Shown: positions 49,842-59,410, counted from the stretch's first letter. The stretch: DNA of 64,000 bases from Psychrobacillus sp. OK028 (GCF_900103605.1 NZ_FNHY01000001.1:620001-684000); one strand, 5' to 3'. The notes: a model not told the origin generated them from the letters alone. Program-made: numbers and translations.

Positions 49842-49988
49842 GCAAATCTAGGTATTTGTTTTGAAAAAACGACCATATATGTCCAATTAAGAAATTTTAA
49901 GCTGAATGCCTTGTAGGAATAGAGTACTGTTCAGTATAATAGGGTGGATATATGTACTTTTCATGAACGAAGGAAAGGAGAGTTTTTT

Positions 49989-51536
49989 ATGAACGAAGAA
50001 TCCCGTTTACAGAGTACTCAAGTGAAGGCACCTAGCACTTTAGATAAAAAATCTGAGAAGGATTATAGTAAATATTTTCAAGCAGTCTATACTCCACCAT
50101 CATTAAAAGATGCGAAAAAACGTGGAAAAGAAGAGGTAGAATACCATAACGACTTTGCTATTGCAGAGCAATTTAAAGGCATGGGCCAAAATAGAAAATT
50201 TTATATACGCACATATGGCTGTCAGATGAACGAGCATGATACCGAAGTGATGGCAGGTATTTTCATGCAACTTGGATATGAGCCTACTGATACTGTAGAA
50301 GATGCAAACGTTGTATTACTTAATACTTGTGCGATTCGTGAAAATGCTGAAAACAAGGTTTTTGGGGAGCTTGGTCACTTTAAGCATTTAAAACAAAAAA
50401 ACCCGGATGTATTAATCGGTGTTTGCGGGTGTATGTCCCAGGAAGAATCAGTCGTAAATAAAATATTAAAAACTTACAATCAAGTAGATATGATTTTTGG
50501 AACACATAATATTCACCGTCTTCCTAACATATTAAACGAAGCATACCTTTCAAAAGAAATGGTTGTGGAAGTTTGGTCTAAAGAAGGAGACGTTATAGAA
50601 AACCTGCCGCGAGTACGTAAAGGTTCGATTAAAGCATGGGTCAACATTATGTACGGCTGCGATAAATTCTGTACATATTGTATCGTTCCATATACACGTG
50701 GAAAAGAGCGTAGTCGCCGTCCGGAAGATATAATTCAAGAGATTAGACATCTTGCTGCTCAAGGGTACAAAGAAGTAACATTGCTTGGTCAAAACGTTAA
50801 TGCATATGGAAAAGACTTTGAAGATTTGAATTATCGCTTTGGTGATTTAATGGCTGACCTTCAGAAGATTGACGTAGCCCGCATACGTTTTATGACTAGT
50901 CATCCTAGAGATTTTGATGATCATTTAATCGAAGTGCTTGCAAAAGGCGGAAATTTAGTCGATCATATTCATCTCCCAGTTCAATCGGGATCATCTGATA
51001 TACTTAAAATAATGGCTCGTAAATATACTAGAGAGCATTACTTAGAGCTAGTTCGTAAAATAAAAACAGCTATCCCAAATGTTTCCCTAACAACTGACAT
51101 TATTGTTGGATTCCCAAACGAAACTGAGGAACAGTTTGAAGAAACAATGTCTTTATATAAAGAAGTAGGCTTTGAAATTGCCTATACGTATATTTACTCT
51201 CCGCGAGAAGGTACACCAGCTGCCAAGATGGTGGATAATGTGCCGATGGAAGTAAAAAAAGAAAGACTTCAACGATTAAATAAGCTAGTAAATGATATGT
51301 CCGCTGAAGCGATGAAAAAATATGATGGGCAAATTGTAGAAGTGTTAGTTGAAGGTGAAAGTAAAAATAACCCAGATGTCCTTGCTGGCTATACTAGTAA
51401 GAGCAAATTAGTTAATTTCGTTGGACCAAAAGATAGCATTGGGCAACTAGTGAAAGTTAAAATAACAGAAGCGAAAACATGGTCACTTACTGGGGAGCTA
51501 GTGAGTGAAACAATCGAGCATAAGGTGGGAGTTTAA
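49989..51536 (+). CDS. miaB: tRNA-2-methylthio-N6-dimethylallyladenosine synthase
   Basis: Radical-SAM methylthiotransferase for i6A37 in tRNA. The ATG at 49989 after AAAGGAGAG gives 515 residues; an upstream frame from 49944 precedes the ribosome site. N-terminal cluster domain with YGCQMNEHD (about 75), radical-SAM motif CDKFCTYC (about 223-230) and C-terminal TRAM domain (about 445-510). The stop overlaps the ymcA start by one base. Confidence 0.96.
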   Translation: MNEESRLQSTQVKAPSTLDKKSEKDYSKYFQAVYTPPSLKDAKKRGKEEVEYHNDFAIAEQFKGMGQNRKFYIRTYGCQMNEHDTEVMAGIFMQLGYEPTDTVEDANVVLLNTCAIRENAENKVFGELGHFKHLKQKNPDVLIGVCGCMSQEESVVNKILKTYNQVDMIFGTHNIHRLPNILNEAYLSKEMVVEVWSKEGDVIENLPRVRKGSIKAWVNIMYGCDKFCTYCIVPYTRGKERSRRPEDIIQEIRHLAAQGYKEVTLLGQNVNAYGKDFEDLNYRFGDLMADLQKIDVARIRFMTSHPRDFDDHLIEVLAKGGNLVDHIHLPVQSGSSDILKIMARKYTREHYLELVRKIKTAIPNVSLTTDIIVGFPNETEEQFEETMSLYKEVGFEIAYTYIYSPREGTPAAKMVDNVPMEVKKERLQRLNKLVNDMSAEAMKKYDGQIVEVLVEGESKNNPDVLAGYTSKSKLVNFVGPKDSIGQLVKVKITEAKTWSLTGELVSETIEHKVGV

Positions 51537-51973
51537 TGTCTACTACAAAATATACTAGAGACGATATTATTGAAAAAGCAAAAGAAATTGCAACAATGAT
51601 CGCCAATACCGAGGAAGTTGAATTCTTCAAACGCGCAGAAGAGCAAATTAATGAAAATACAATGGTCCGTGAAAAAATTGCAAGTCTAAAAAGCTTACAG
51701 AAACAAGCTGTCAACTTTCAGCATTTAGGGAAAGAAAAGGCACTTAAAATGATTGAAGGTAAAATTGCCGCAATCGAAGAAGAAATTGACGGTCTTCCAA
51801 TTGTTCAAGAATTTAAGCAATCCCAAGGTGATGTAAATAGCCTGTTACAATTAGTAGCAAATTCCATCTCAAACAACGTAACAAACCAAATTATTGAAGC
51901 CACTGAGGGTGACTTGCTTAGAGGCGAAACAGGTTCCAAAGTAAAAAACACTACTTACGATAGTTGTTCATAA
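51536..51973 (+). CDS. ymcA: YmcA/RicA family protein
   Basis: 145-residue helical protein, member of the YlbF/YmcA family. RicA acts with RicF and RicT to help RNase Y mature operon mRNAs and to promote biofilm and sporulation. A Cys lies two residues from the C-terminus (DSCS); cysteines near this end take part in Fe-S binding in the Ric complex. Coupled to miaB by overlap. cotE, next in B. subtilis, is not here. Confidence 0.9.
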   Translation: MSTTKYTRDDIIEKAKEIATMIANTEEVEFFKRAEEQINENTMVREKIASLKSLQKQAVNFQHLGKEKALKMIEGKIAAIEEEIDGLPIVQEFKQSQGDVNSLLQLVANSISNNVTNQIIEATEGDLLRGETGSKVKNTTYDSCS

Positions 51974-51982
51974 TTTCTTATA

Positions 51983-52025
51983 AAAAAGCATTCATTTAAT
52001 CATGTGATTAGATGAATGCTTTTTA
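51983..52025 (+). terminator. Intrinsic terminator after ymcA
   Basis: AAAAAGCATTCAT / ATGAATGCTTTTT with a partly paired loop. Confidence 0.88.
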
Positions 52026-52181
52026 TTATAAAATGAGTAAAATTTCTTGCTCTCCGGGTAGTTATGAGCTGGGATGTAGGTTCCTAAATAACTGAAAACG
52101 CATAATTGAGTGGCAATTAGATAAACTAATATGTTAATATTATTATGTACATTGGGATTATATATAAAAGGGGGAAATTGC

Positions 52182-53171
52182 ATGAAGAAAAAGCAATTTA
52201 AGTTGTTAAGTATTCTAAGCGTTTTTGTTTTGTTAATACTTGCAGCTTGTGGCTCAACAGATGAGGGATCTTCATCAGATGGAGATTCTGGTAAGAAAAA
52301 AGAAGATTACAAGTTTTTAAGTTTGTTAACAGGTGGGGTCCAAGGGACATATTATCCACTTGGAGGTACATTTGCTGAATTGATTTCGAAGGATACTGGG
52401 ATTAAAACAACAGCAGAGGTTTCACAAGCCTCAGCAGCAAACATGACTGCTTTAAAAGAAGGAACAGCAGAAATAGCTTTCACTCAAACTGACATCGCTT
52501 TCTATGCAACAGAAGGTGAGTTAATGTTTAAGGACAATAAAGTTGATACGATTTCTGCACTTGGTGCACTTTATCCAGAAACAGTTCAATTAGTAACAAC
52601 GGACAAAACTGGTATTAAGTCATTTGCTGATTTAAAAGGAAAGAAAATTTCTGTAGGTGCTCCTGGATCAGGAACATATGCGAACGCGGAACAACTACTT
52701 GAAATTCATGGTTTGACGATGGATGATATTGATCCACAAAACCTAGATTTTGGAGAATCCCAAGACAGCTTACAGGCTGGTCAAATTGATGCTGCATTTA
52801 TTACTGCAGGAACTCCAACTGGTGCTGTAGAAGCCTTAAATGCAGTAGCAAATGTAGTAATTGTTCCAGTTGAAGATGCAAAAGCAGATGAGCTTATTAA
52901 AAAGTATCCATATTATGCTAAAGACGTAGTGCCTTCAGGTACTTACGGCTTAACACAAGATGTTCCAACCGTGTCTGTATTAGCGATGCTAGCTGTAACT
53001 AACGAGCTACCAGAGGACTTAGTTTACGAAATGACAAAAGCAATTTACGATAATGCTGCTAGCATTACACATCCGAAAGGACAGTTTATCAAACCAGAAA
53101 CAGGTCTTGAAGGTATTGGAATCAAAATTCACCCAGGTGCTCAAAAGTACTTTGATGAAGTAAATAAATAA
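52182..53171 (+). CDS. TAXI family TRAP transporter solute-binding lipoprotein
   Basis: 329 residues, ATG at 52182 after GGGGGAAA. Signal peptide with lipobox LAAC (Cys23), so the protein is anchored outside the membrane, followed by a Ser/Gly/Asp tether. The mature part is TAXI-type: GGVQGTYYPLGG near 48, GAPGSGTYANAE near 165 and TYGL later. It binds a solute for the fused TRAP permease at 53752. TAXI systems often take up glutamate, 2-oxoacids or other carboxylates; the substrate here cannot be told. Confidence 0.92.
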   Translation: MKKKQFKLLSILSVFVLLILAACGSTDEGSSSDGDSGKKKEDYKFLSLLTGGVQGTYYPLGGTFAELISKDTGIKTTAEVSQASAANMTALKEGTAEIAFTQTDIAFYATEGELMFKDNKVDTISALGALYPETVQLVTTDKTGIKSFADLKGKKISVGAPGSGTYANAEQLLEIHGLTMDDIDPQNLDFGESQDSLQAGQIDAAFITAGTPTGAVEALNAVANVVIVPVEDAKADELIKKYPYYAKDVVPSGTYGLTQDVPTVSVLAMLAVTNELPEDLVYEMTKAIYDNAASITHPKGQFIKPETGLEGIGIKIHPGAQKYFDEVNK

Positions 53172-53184
53172 AACTAAATGCTTG

Positions 53185-53218
53185 GGGGCATGTTGCGTTT
53201 GCTTACATGCCCCTTTTT
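53185..53218 (+). terminator. Hairpin between TAXI gene and DUF1850 gene
   Basis: GGGGCATG / CATGCCCC with five Ts. Probably a partial terminator that keeps binding-protein mRNA above that of the permease. Confidence 0.8.
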
Positions 53219-53242
53219 AATTGAAAGAATGGTGGCGAAGAC

Positions 53243-53755
53243 ATGCGATTTCTTAAAATGTATGGAATAATAAGCCTCATTTGTGTAATTGGACTTGCAT
53301 TTTTCTTGCCATTTAAGCAAGCATTTGTTTTTACAGAAACAAGAAGTGATGATCCAAAATTTTATTATTTAAAGGTTGAGGATGAACGGGAATTCCAAGT
53401 TAGGTACACACATTCTATACATAAAAGCGATGTAATAGAATCCTACAGAATTACAAAGGATGTCAAAATTCAACTAGTTTCAATGGCTTATGAGGATTTA
53501 GCGATTGGGATGCCAGGATATGCTGAAGAAGGGCAAACTTTTGAAGTGAAAGACGGTATGTATAAACTTTCGTATGATGATAAAGTGATCGATTCCTTTA
53601 CAATTCTAGTTGCCAATATTGAAATGGATTTAATATTTCAATATAAGCAAAGGGATTATGATTTAAAAAAATTATTAGAACGAAGTAAAGCTTATGAATT
53701 CAAAGTAAAAAATATTTCGCTATATGATCAATGGAAAGGAGTTAAGTTTAAATGA
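53243..53755 (+). CDS. DUF1850 family protein associated with TAXI-TRAP transporter
   Basis: 170 residues. One N-terminal hydrophobic segment (about 8-25) places the rest outside the membrane or anchored. The family core VRYTHSIHKSDVIESYRI is near residue 50, and GMPGYAEEGQTF near 90. Stop overlaps the TRAP gene by 4 bases, so it is co-translated with the permease. Function unknown; an accessory role in transport is inferred from constant linkage to TAXI-TRAP genes. Confidence 0.85.
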   Translation: MRFLKMYGIISLICVIGLAFFLPFKQAFVFTETRSDDPKFYYLKVEDEREFQVRYTHSIHKSDVIESYRITKDVKIQLVSMAYEDLAIGMPGYAEEGQTFEVKDGMYKLSYDDKVIDSFTILVANIEMDLIFQYKQRDYDLKKLLERSKAYEFKVKNISLYDQWKGVKFK

Positions 53756-55779
53756 CTGAAAAAAAAGTAAAGCCAAATAGCGAATCCACAGAAACAGAAT
53801 CATTTCAGCAGTTATCAGAAGAAGAGCAGCAAGCTATTTTACAGAAATATGATCCTGAATCTAATACAAGGTCTGTAGATGGCATAATGAAAAAAGTAAT
53901 TTTCTTTGGATTGTTAGCATTTTCTTTATTCCAGCTATATACTGCGATCCAAGGCCAATTTACAGCTTATATTCAACGATCGATTCATTTAGGGTTTGCC
54001 TTATCCCTTATCTTCTTAATGTTCCCTGCGCGAAAAAAATCAATAAGTAATAGAAAAATACCAATTTATGATTATCTTTTTTCTTTACTATCCATCGGAG
54101 TGGGTCTTTATTGGCCAATTCAATATCAAGAGTTAGTCTTCCGAGTTGGAACAATGACAAGCTTAGATTTCATAGTAGGTGCTTTAGCAATACTATTAAC
54201 TTTAGAAGCTGCTCGGAGAACTGTCGGGTTACCTATTACGATAATCGCTACTGTTTTCTTAGTGTATGCGTTTTTCGGACCGTATTTTCCAGGTTTCCTA
54301 GCTCACAGAGGGCAGGATTTAAGCAGCTTAGTGCATCTAATGTTCTTTACAACAGATGGTATATTAGGTACACCGATTAGTGTATCTGCTACATTTATAT
54401 TTGTTTTCCTGTTATTCGGTTCATTCCTAGTAAAGACCGGAGTTGGACAATACTTTAATGACCTTGCTGTAACACTTGCAGGTAGATTAACAGGGGGACC
54501 TGCAAAGGTTGCGATTTTCTCCAGTGCATTACAGGGTACTATTTCGGGAAGTTCTGTAGCTAACGTAGTAACTTCTGGTTCATACACGATTCCAATGATG
54601 AAAAAGCTTGGGTATCGTAAGGAATTTGCAGGTGGAGTAGAAGCAGCTGCTTCTACAGGTGGACAATTAATGCCTCCAATTATGGGAGCAGCAGCATTCC
54701 TGATGGTAGAGTTTATCGGTGGTATAACTTATTGGGAAATTGCAAAAGCAGCAGCAATACCAGCAGTTTTATATTTTGCTGGTATATGGATCATGACACA
54801 TTTTGAGGCAAAACGTGTTGGATTAAAAGGTATGTCTAAAGAAGAGATGCCTGATCGAAAAGAAGTTTTGAAAAAGTTATATTTATTAATACCAATTGTA
54901 ACGATCATTGTTTTAATGTTTATAGGTGTACCAACGATGCAAGCAGCATTGTGGGGTATCGTTGCCGCTGTAGTATTTAGTGCAATCGATAAAGAAACAA
55001 GAATGAACTTTAAAGATATTATAGATGCTTTAGTTGATGGAGCAAGAACTGCATTGGGTGTTGCAGCTGCAACAGCTGCAGCCGGTATAATTGTTGGAGT
55101 AGTTGTAAAAACCGGATTAGGTTTAAGTCTAGCAAATGGTCTTATTTCTGCATCAGGTGGAAATATTTTCTTAACCCTTTTCTTTACAATGCTAGCATCT
55201 ATTGTTTTAGGTATGGGTTCTCCAACAACTGCCAATTATGTAATTACATCAACAATTGCTGCACCAGCTATTATCACTCTATTGATGCTTGATATGCCTG
55301 CAGGAGCAACAGTTCCTTTAGTTGTCGCTTTATCTGCACATTTATTCGTATTTTACTTCGGTATAATAGCAGATATTACACCACCGGTTGCACTTGCGGC
55401 GTTTGCAGCAGCAGGAGTATCTGGTGGAGATCCTATAAGAACTGGAGTTGTAGCTGCTAAATTAGCAATTGCTGCATTTATCATTCCATATATGGTAATA
55501 TTCTCTCCAGCCCTCTTAATGATTGATACTTCGTTTTGGGAAGTGGTATGGGTTGTTTTTACCGCTATCATTGGGATGATGTCAATTGGAGCAGGAATGA
55601 TTGGTTATTGGTATCGCAAAGTAACATGGATTGAAAGAATAATTGCAATTGGCGCTGGGTTGCTTTTAATCTATCCGGAAAGCTTCTCGGATATTGCTGG
55701 ATTAATAATTTTTGCAATCCTGTTAGTGATTCAATTGTTTACACGAGAAAAGAAAAAACCAGAAGCATTAGCACTATAA
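53752..55779 (+). CDS. TRAP transporter permease, fused 4TM/12TM subunits
   Basis: 675 residues. A charged cytoplasmic N-terminus (1-45) is followed by a small-subunit-like part (about 45-180) and a DctM-like large subunit. Landmarks are SGSSVANVVTSGSYTIPMMK (about 264-283), AAASTGGQLMPPIMGA and GMGSPTTANYV. Sodium-coupled uptake with the TAXI lipoprotein is the family role. A terminator follows. Confidence 0.92.
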   Translation: MTEKKVKPNSESTETESFQQLSEEEQQAILQKYDPESNTRSVDGIMKKVIFFGLLAFSLFQLYTAIQGQFTAYIQRSIHLGFALSLIFLMFPARKKSISNRKIPIYDYLFSLLSIGVGLYWPIQYQELVFRVGTMTSLDFIVGALAILLTLEAARRTVGLPITIIATVFLVYAFFGPYFPGFLAHRGQDLSSLVHLMFFTTDGILGTPISVSATFIFVFLLFGSFLVKTGVGQYFNDLAVTLAGRLTGGPAKVAIFSSALQGTISGSSVANVVTSGSYTIPMMKKLGYRKEFAGGVEAAASTGGQLMPPIMGAAAFLMVEFIGGITYWEIAKAAAIPAVLYFAGIWIMTHFEAKRVGLKGMSKEEMPDRKEVLKKLYLLIPIVTIIVLMFIGVPTMQAALWGIVAAVVFSAIDKETRMNFKDIIDALVDGARTALGVAAATAAAGIIVGVVVKTGLGLSLANGLISASGGNIFLTLFFTMLASIVLGMGSPTTANYVITSTIAAPAIITLLMLDMPAGATVPLVVALSAHLFVFYFGIIADITPPVALAAFAAAGVSGGDPIRTGVVAAKLAIAAFIIPYMVIFSPALLMIDTSFWEVVWVVFTAIIGMMSIGAGMIGYWYRKVTWIERIIAIGAGLLLIYPESFSDIAGLIIFAILLVIQLFTREKKKPEALAL

Positions 55780-55830
55780 GAATCCAGTGTTAATTTTACT
55801 TCTTATCCTGAATTTTTATAAGTTGAAAGA

Positions 55831-55863
55831 AAAAACACGAGCCAGATACGGCTCGTGTTTTTT
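55831..55863 (+). terminator. Intrinsic terminator after the TRAP permease gene
   Basis: AAAACACGAGCC / GGCTCGTGTTTT with a six-base loop and T-run. Confidence 0.9.
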
Positions 55864-56051
55864 CAAATATTAAATTAATATAATCCATTTAACTCAGTAG
55901 GACTGGTTAAATATACCGGTAATTAATATTAAGAATAATATTATAAACCAAAGTAGAGTTCATCGAAGGCGTATGTGACTCCATGTAAGGGTATAATAAT
56001 TGGAAAGAAGTAGCTAGTTATTTTCACTTCATAAGAAGGAAGGTAGATATT

Positions 56052-57518
56052 GTGTCAAATAAATTCAATGTAGGCTGGAACTTGGAAAATACTTATATGA
56101 GTCTTCCAAATATTATGTTCTCGGCAATTAACGTAAATCCTGTAGGTAATCCTCAATTAGTCAAACTAAACAAAGAATTAGCAACTTCACTCGGGCTAAA
56201 TTCTAATGCCTTAGAGAGTAAGCAAGGTGTGGAACAGCTTGCTGGCAATACAATAATAGAAGGTGGGATACCTATAGCTCAGGCTTATGCTGGGCATCAA
56301 TTTGGGCATTTCACTATGTTAGGAGATGGAAGAGCTCTGTTGCTCGGTGAACATATAAGCCCTTCAGGAGAATTATTTGATGTACAGCTGAAGGGCTCTG
56401 GGAGAACACCTTATTCTCGAGGAGGAGATGGCCGAGCAGGACTTGGACCAATGCTACGTGAGTATATTATTAGTGAAGCGATGCATGCGCTTGGAATACC
56501 AACAACCCGTAGTCTTACTGTAATCACTACTGGTGAGGATATTATGCGAGAAACTGTCCAACGAGGTGCAGTGATGACACGTATTGCTGCTAGTCACTTG
56601 CGTGTAGGAACATTCCAATTTGCTGCAAAATGGGGAACTCATGAAGAGCTTCAGGCTTTAGCAGATTATGCAATTGAAAGACATTATCCAATATTAATGA
56701 ATAAAGAAAATCGATATCTTTTATTCCTCCAAGAAGTGATTACGCGTCAGGCGGCTCTCATAGCTAAATGGCAACTTGTTGGGTTTATCCATGGTGTAAT
56801 GAACACAGATAACATGACAATCAGTGGCGAGACCATCGATTATGGACCTTGTGCGTTTATGGACACCTACAACCCTAATACAGTATTTAGCTCTATCGAT
56901 ATCCAGGGTCGCTATGCTTATGAAAATCAACCGAATATTGCGGGTTGGAATTTAGCAAGATTAGCAGAAAGTTTATTGCCTCTTATTCATGAGGACCAAG
57001 ATGAAGCTGTGAAACAGGCGCAAGAAGCAATGACAGCTTATCCCAAAATATACGAGACTCATTGGCTGACAGGGATGGGGAATAAGCTAGGGATCTTTAA
57101 TATAGAAGAAGGGGATATTTCGTTAATTGATAACTTGCTTCAACTTATGGAGCAGTACGGTGCAGATTATACAAATACATTTCGCTTATTGACGCTTGGT
57201 AAAATAGAAGAAATAGACTTATATGGAAAAGATAATTTTGACCAGTGGCATGAAAAGTGGCAAAAGAGACTTGAAGAACAAGATGTATCAAAAGATTTCA
57301 TCCAACAATTAATGCAAAAAAGTAATCCCATAGTCATTCCGCGAAACCACCGAGTAGAAGAAGCACTTGAAGCAGCGGTAGAAAAAGAAGACTATAGTGT
57401 ATTTGAAAATTTACTTAAAGTAATTTCTAATCCTTACGATTATAGTTCCGATTATATTGATTACACTACACTGCCACCAGATACTTCAGGACCATACAAA
57501 ACATTTTGTGGAACCTAA
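56052..57518 (+). CDS. selO: SelO family protein adenylyltransferase (YdiU)
   Basis: Pseudokinase-fold enzyme that transfers AMP to protein hydroxyls and is linked to redox stress. 488 residues, full length, GTG start after [24 protein letters not shown] (about 80-94), [17 protein letters not shown] and [16 protein letters not shown] (metal/nucleotide site, about 256) are intact. It ends C-G-T, so a Cys occupies the antepenultimate position where vertebrate SelO has selenocysteine. Own terminator; context gives no partner. Confidence 0.93.
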   Translation: MSNKFNVGWNLENTYMSLPNIMFSAINVNPVGNPQLVKLNKELATSLGLNSNALESKQGVEQLAGNTIIEGGIPIAQAYAGHQFGHFTMLGDGRALLLGEHISPSGELFDVQLKGSGRTPYSRGGDGRAGLGPMLREYIISEAMHALGIPTTRSLTVITTGEDIMRETVQRGAVMTRIAASHLRVGTFQFAAKWGTHEELQALADYAIERHYPILMNKENRYLLFLQEVITRQAALIAKWQLVGFIHGVMNTDNMTISGETIDYGPCAFMDTYNPNTVFSSIDIQGRYAYENQPNIAGWNLARLAESLLPLIHEDQDEAVKQAQEAMTAYPKIYETHWLTGMGNKLGIFNIEEGDISLIDNLLQLMEQYGADYTNTFRLLTLGKIEEIDLYGKDNFDQWHEKWQKRLEEQDVSKDFIQQLMQKSNPIVIPRNHRVEEALEAAVEKEDYSVFENLLKVISNPYDYSSDYIDYTTLPPDTSGPYKTFCGT

Positions 57519-57534
57519 TAAACAGTATACTTAG

Positions 57535-57570
57535 AAAGCCTGTAAATATCTCGAATTGACAGGCTTTTCT
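57535..57570 (+). terminator. Intrinsic terminator after selO
   Basis: AAAGCCTGT / ACAGGCTTT with a 15-base loop and Ts. Confidence 0.8.
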
Positions 57571-57671
57571 TCTGTAAAAATAATGCTCTGACTTGTATGC
57601 AAGCTAGTTTTTCTTTAAGATTAAATAGGTACAACTTTTGTTAATCTATTACTTAAAGGAGTTTCTATTGC

Positions 57672-58532
57672 ATGCAAACGAATAAACTAGCGGATAAAAT
57701 CCGTCGAATAATTTTGATTGTAATTGGTGCGGCAATTGCAGGTTACGCACTAGAAGCAGTCTTAATACCGAACTCCGTAATTGATGGTGGAGTTACAGGT
57801 ATTAGTATCATGGGTACTTACTTGTTTGGTGTACCTCTTGGAGTATTGTTATTTGTATTAAATATTCCATTTATATACTTAGGTTATAAACAAGTCGGTA
57901 AGACCTTTGCAATAATGAGTATTATTGGGATTGCGTCGTTATCTATTTCTACAGTTTTAATGCATCAAATTGAGCCCATTTTAAGTGAAAAGGATCCCTT
58001 ATTAGTAGTAATTTCTGGGGGTGTTATGCTTGGTATTGGTATAGGAGTTGTACTTCGAAACGGTGGAGCTTTAGATGGTGCAGAAGTATTAGCTGTTCTA
58101 GTTTCTAGAAAAGTCCCATTTTCAGTTGGTGATGTGATTTTATTTATCAATGCATTTATATTCATTGGTGCAGGCTTCATTTATGGATTAGAAAGTGCAC
58201 TTTACTCAGCTACAACTTACTACATAGCTAAAATTGTGATTGACGTTATTCAAGTGGGGCTAGAGAATTCAAAATCTGTTCGTATTGTTAGTAAACAATC
58301 GTCGGAAATTGGTTCTGCAATTCAGGATCGCTTAGGTCGAGGAGTTACATATTCTAGTGGTAGAGGTGGCTTTTCAAACGAAACAATTGATATTGTCACA
58401 TGTGTAATCACTCGGATGGAAGAGAACAAACTAATTACGATAATAAAAGAATTGGATCCTAGTGCTTTTGTCGTGATCACGGAAGTAGCAGAAGTGAGAG
58501 GCGGGAGCTTCAAAAAACGAGATATTCACTAA
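57672..58532 (+). CDS. YitT family membrane protein (DUF161/DUF2179)
   Basis: 286 residues with five or six membrane helices (about 12-200) and a C-terminal cytoplasmic DUF2179 domain (about 215-275, SSGRGGFSNETIDIVTCVI). The IPNSVIDGGVTGISIMG segment near residue 36 is the family hallmark. AAAGGAG precedes the ATG. Bacillus genomes carry several paralogues; transport function is assumed but not shown. Confidence 0.88.
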   Translation: MQTNKLADKIRRIILIVIGAAIAGYALEAVLIPNSVIDGGVTGISIMGTYLFGVPLGVLLFVLNIPFIYLGYKQVGKTFAIMSIIGIASLSISTVLMHQIEPILSEKDPLLVVISGGVMLGIGIGVVLRNGGALDGAEVLAVLVSRKVPFSVGDVILFINAFIFIGAGFIYGLESALYSATTYYIAKIVIDVIQVGLENSKSVRIVSKQSSEIGSAIQDRLGRGVTYSSGRGGFSNETIDIVTCVITRMEENKLITIIKELDPSAFVVITEVAEVRGGSFKKRDIH

Positions 58533-58537
58533 TACAA

Positions 58538-58576
58538 AAAACCCGTTCAATGATTCACAGTCATTCAACGGGTTTT
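58538..58576. terminator. Bidirectional terminator between convergent genes
   Basis: AAAACCCGTTCAATGA / TCATTCAACGGGTTTT, A-run on one side and T-run on the other. It ends both the yitT-type gene (plus) and the small minus-strand gene. Confidence 0.92.
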
Positions 58577-58589
58577 ATAATGCTTAATA

Positions 58590-58814
58590 TTATTTTCTTT
58601 TTTTCTTTCCAAGATCTTTTATGGAAGATTTATTTTTATCTATCACTTTCTCAAATTCAACCTGTACATGAATTCCATCTTTTTCTGTTTCATGAACACT
58701 AACTACTTTGCCTTTTCTACCTTTAATTTTTAAATCGGTATCTACTAATGGGATTTCTCTCAATACTTGAGTTAAAACGATTATATTTTTCTCCATAAAA
58801 TGAACTGCGAACAT
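58590..58814 (-). CDS. Small KOW/SH3-like basic protein of unknown function
   Basis: 74 residues on the minus strand. The second ATG (58814) lies 8 bases after AAGGGG; the first ATG (58820) is only 2 bases from it. The stretch KGRKGKVVSVHETEKDGIHVQVEFE reads like a KOW/SH3-type barrel, and the tail is lysine-rich (GKKKRK). This may be a DUF2187/YkvS-like protein, which I cannot confirm. It is the only minus-strand gene called here, divergent from the rib leader. Confidence 0.7.
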   Translation of the reverse strand: MFAVHFMEKNIIVLTQVLREIPLVDTDLKIKGRKGKVVSVHETEKDGIHVQVEFEKVIDKNKSSIKDLGKKKRK

Positions 58815-58915
58815 TTTCATTTCCCCTTACTTTATAATGTGGAATCTATGTATTTTATGATTTATTGATAGATATAGAACTTCCTTGATAACAAACACGG
58901 AAAAATATTATTTCC

Positions 58916-58944
58916 TTGCAAATTACATAAAGACTTGCTATGGT
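58916..58944 (+). promoter_or_regulatory. Candidate promoter of the rib operon
   Basis: TTGCAA, 17 bases, TATGGT, about 20 bases before the first FMN riboswitch. No comparable promoter was seen between the two riboswitches. Confidence 0.5.
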
Positions 58945-58963
58945 TATACCAATTAAATAATTA

Positions 58964-59090
58964 TCCTTCGGGGTCGGGTGAAAGTCCCAATCGACAGTAA
59001 GAGAGCAATCTCAAAGCCTGTGAGCCGTAAAACGCATGATTTGGTGTAAATCCAAAGCCGACAGTTACAGTCTGGATGGGAGAAGGAGTA
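58964..59090 (+). promoter_or_regulatory. FMN riboswitch (RFN element), copy 1
   Basis: Conserved RFN core: TCCTTCGGGG at the 5' side, GGGTGAAAGTCCC, CGACAGTAAG, AGCCTGTGAGCC, AAAGCCGACAGT and 3' GTCTGGATGGGAGAAGGA. It binds FMN and turns off transcription of riboflavin genes. Its 3' strand GGATGGGAGAAG can pair with CTTCTCTCGCATCC (59158-59171), the 5' side of the following terminator, which is the standard antitermination design. Confidence 0.95.
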
Positions 59091-59164
59091 GGTCGCCTAT
59101 TGTAGAGGTTTTTTAGTTTTTCTAAAAACTGCTATGAAGGGGCTTATTAAAGTATGACTTCTCT

Positions 59165-59194
59165 CGCATCCGATAAATTTTGGATGCGTTTTTT
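59165..59194 (+). terminator. Expression-platform terminator of FMN riboswitch 1
   Basis: CGCATCC / GGATGCG with a 10-base loop and six Ts. Its 5' arm is also complementary to the riboswitch 3' strand. Confidence 0.88.
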
Positions 59195-59211
59195 AATGTT
59201 TAGCTCCAGCG

Positions 59212-59236
59212 CAAAGCTCGTCACAGACGAACTTTG
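59212..59236 (+). repeat. Hairpin spacer between the two riboswitches
   Basis: CAAAGCTCGTC / GACGAACTTTG (one mismatch) with a three-base loop, preceded by TAGCTCCAGCGC and followed by AAAAGC-GTTTTT-TGCTTTT. It looks like a short intergenic repeat fragment. No coding frame lies between the riboswitches. Confidence 0.5.
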
Positions 59237-59283
59237 TCAGGGTTAACAAAAAGCGTTTTTTGCTTTTCTTAATTGAATAACAT

Positions 59284-59410
59284 TCCTTCGGGGTCGGGTG
59301 AAAGTCCCAATCGACAGTAAGAGAGCAGTCTCAAAGCCTGTGAGCCGTAAAACGCATGATTTGGTGTAAATCCAAAGCCGACAGTTATAGTCTGGATGGG
59401 AGAAGGAGTA
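59284..59410 (+). promoter_or_regulatory. FMN riboswitch (RFN element), copy 2
   Basis: 127 nt, identical to copy 1 except for A to G in the GAGAGCA(A/G)TCTC arm and C to T in GTTA(C/T)AG. Directly controls ribE through the terminator at 59467. Every core residue is kept, so both copies should bind FMN. Confidence 0.95.

Noticed and set aside
54729-55235. Long minus-strand open frame within the TRAP permease gene
   Set aside because: It is antisense to a well-matched permease coding region; Ile/Ala/Thr/Pro-rich composition is what antisense of membrane-protein codons gives.
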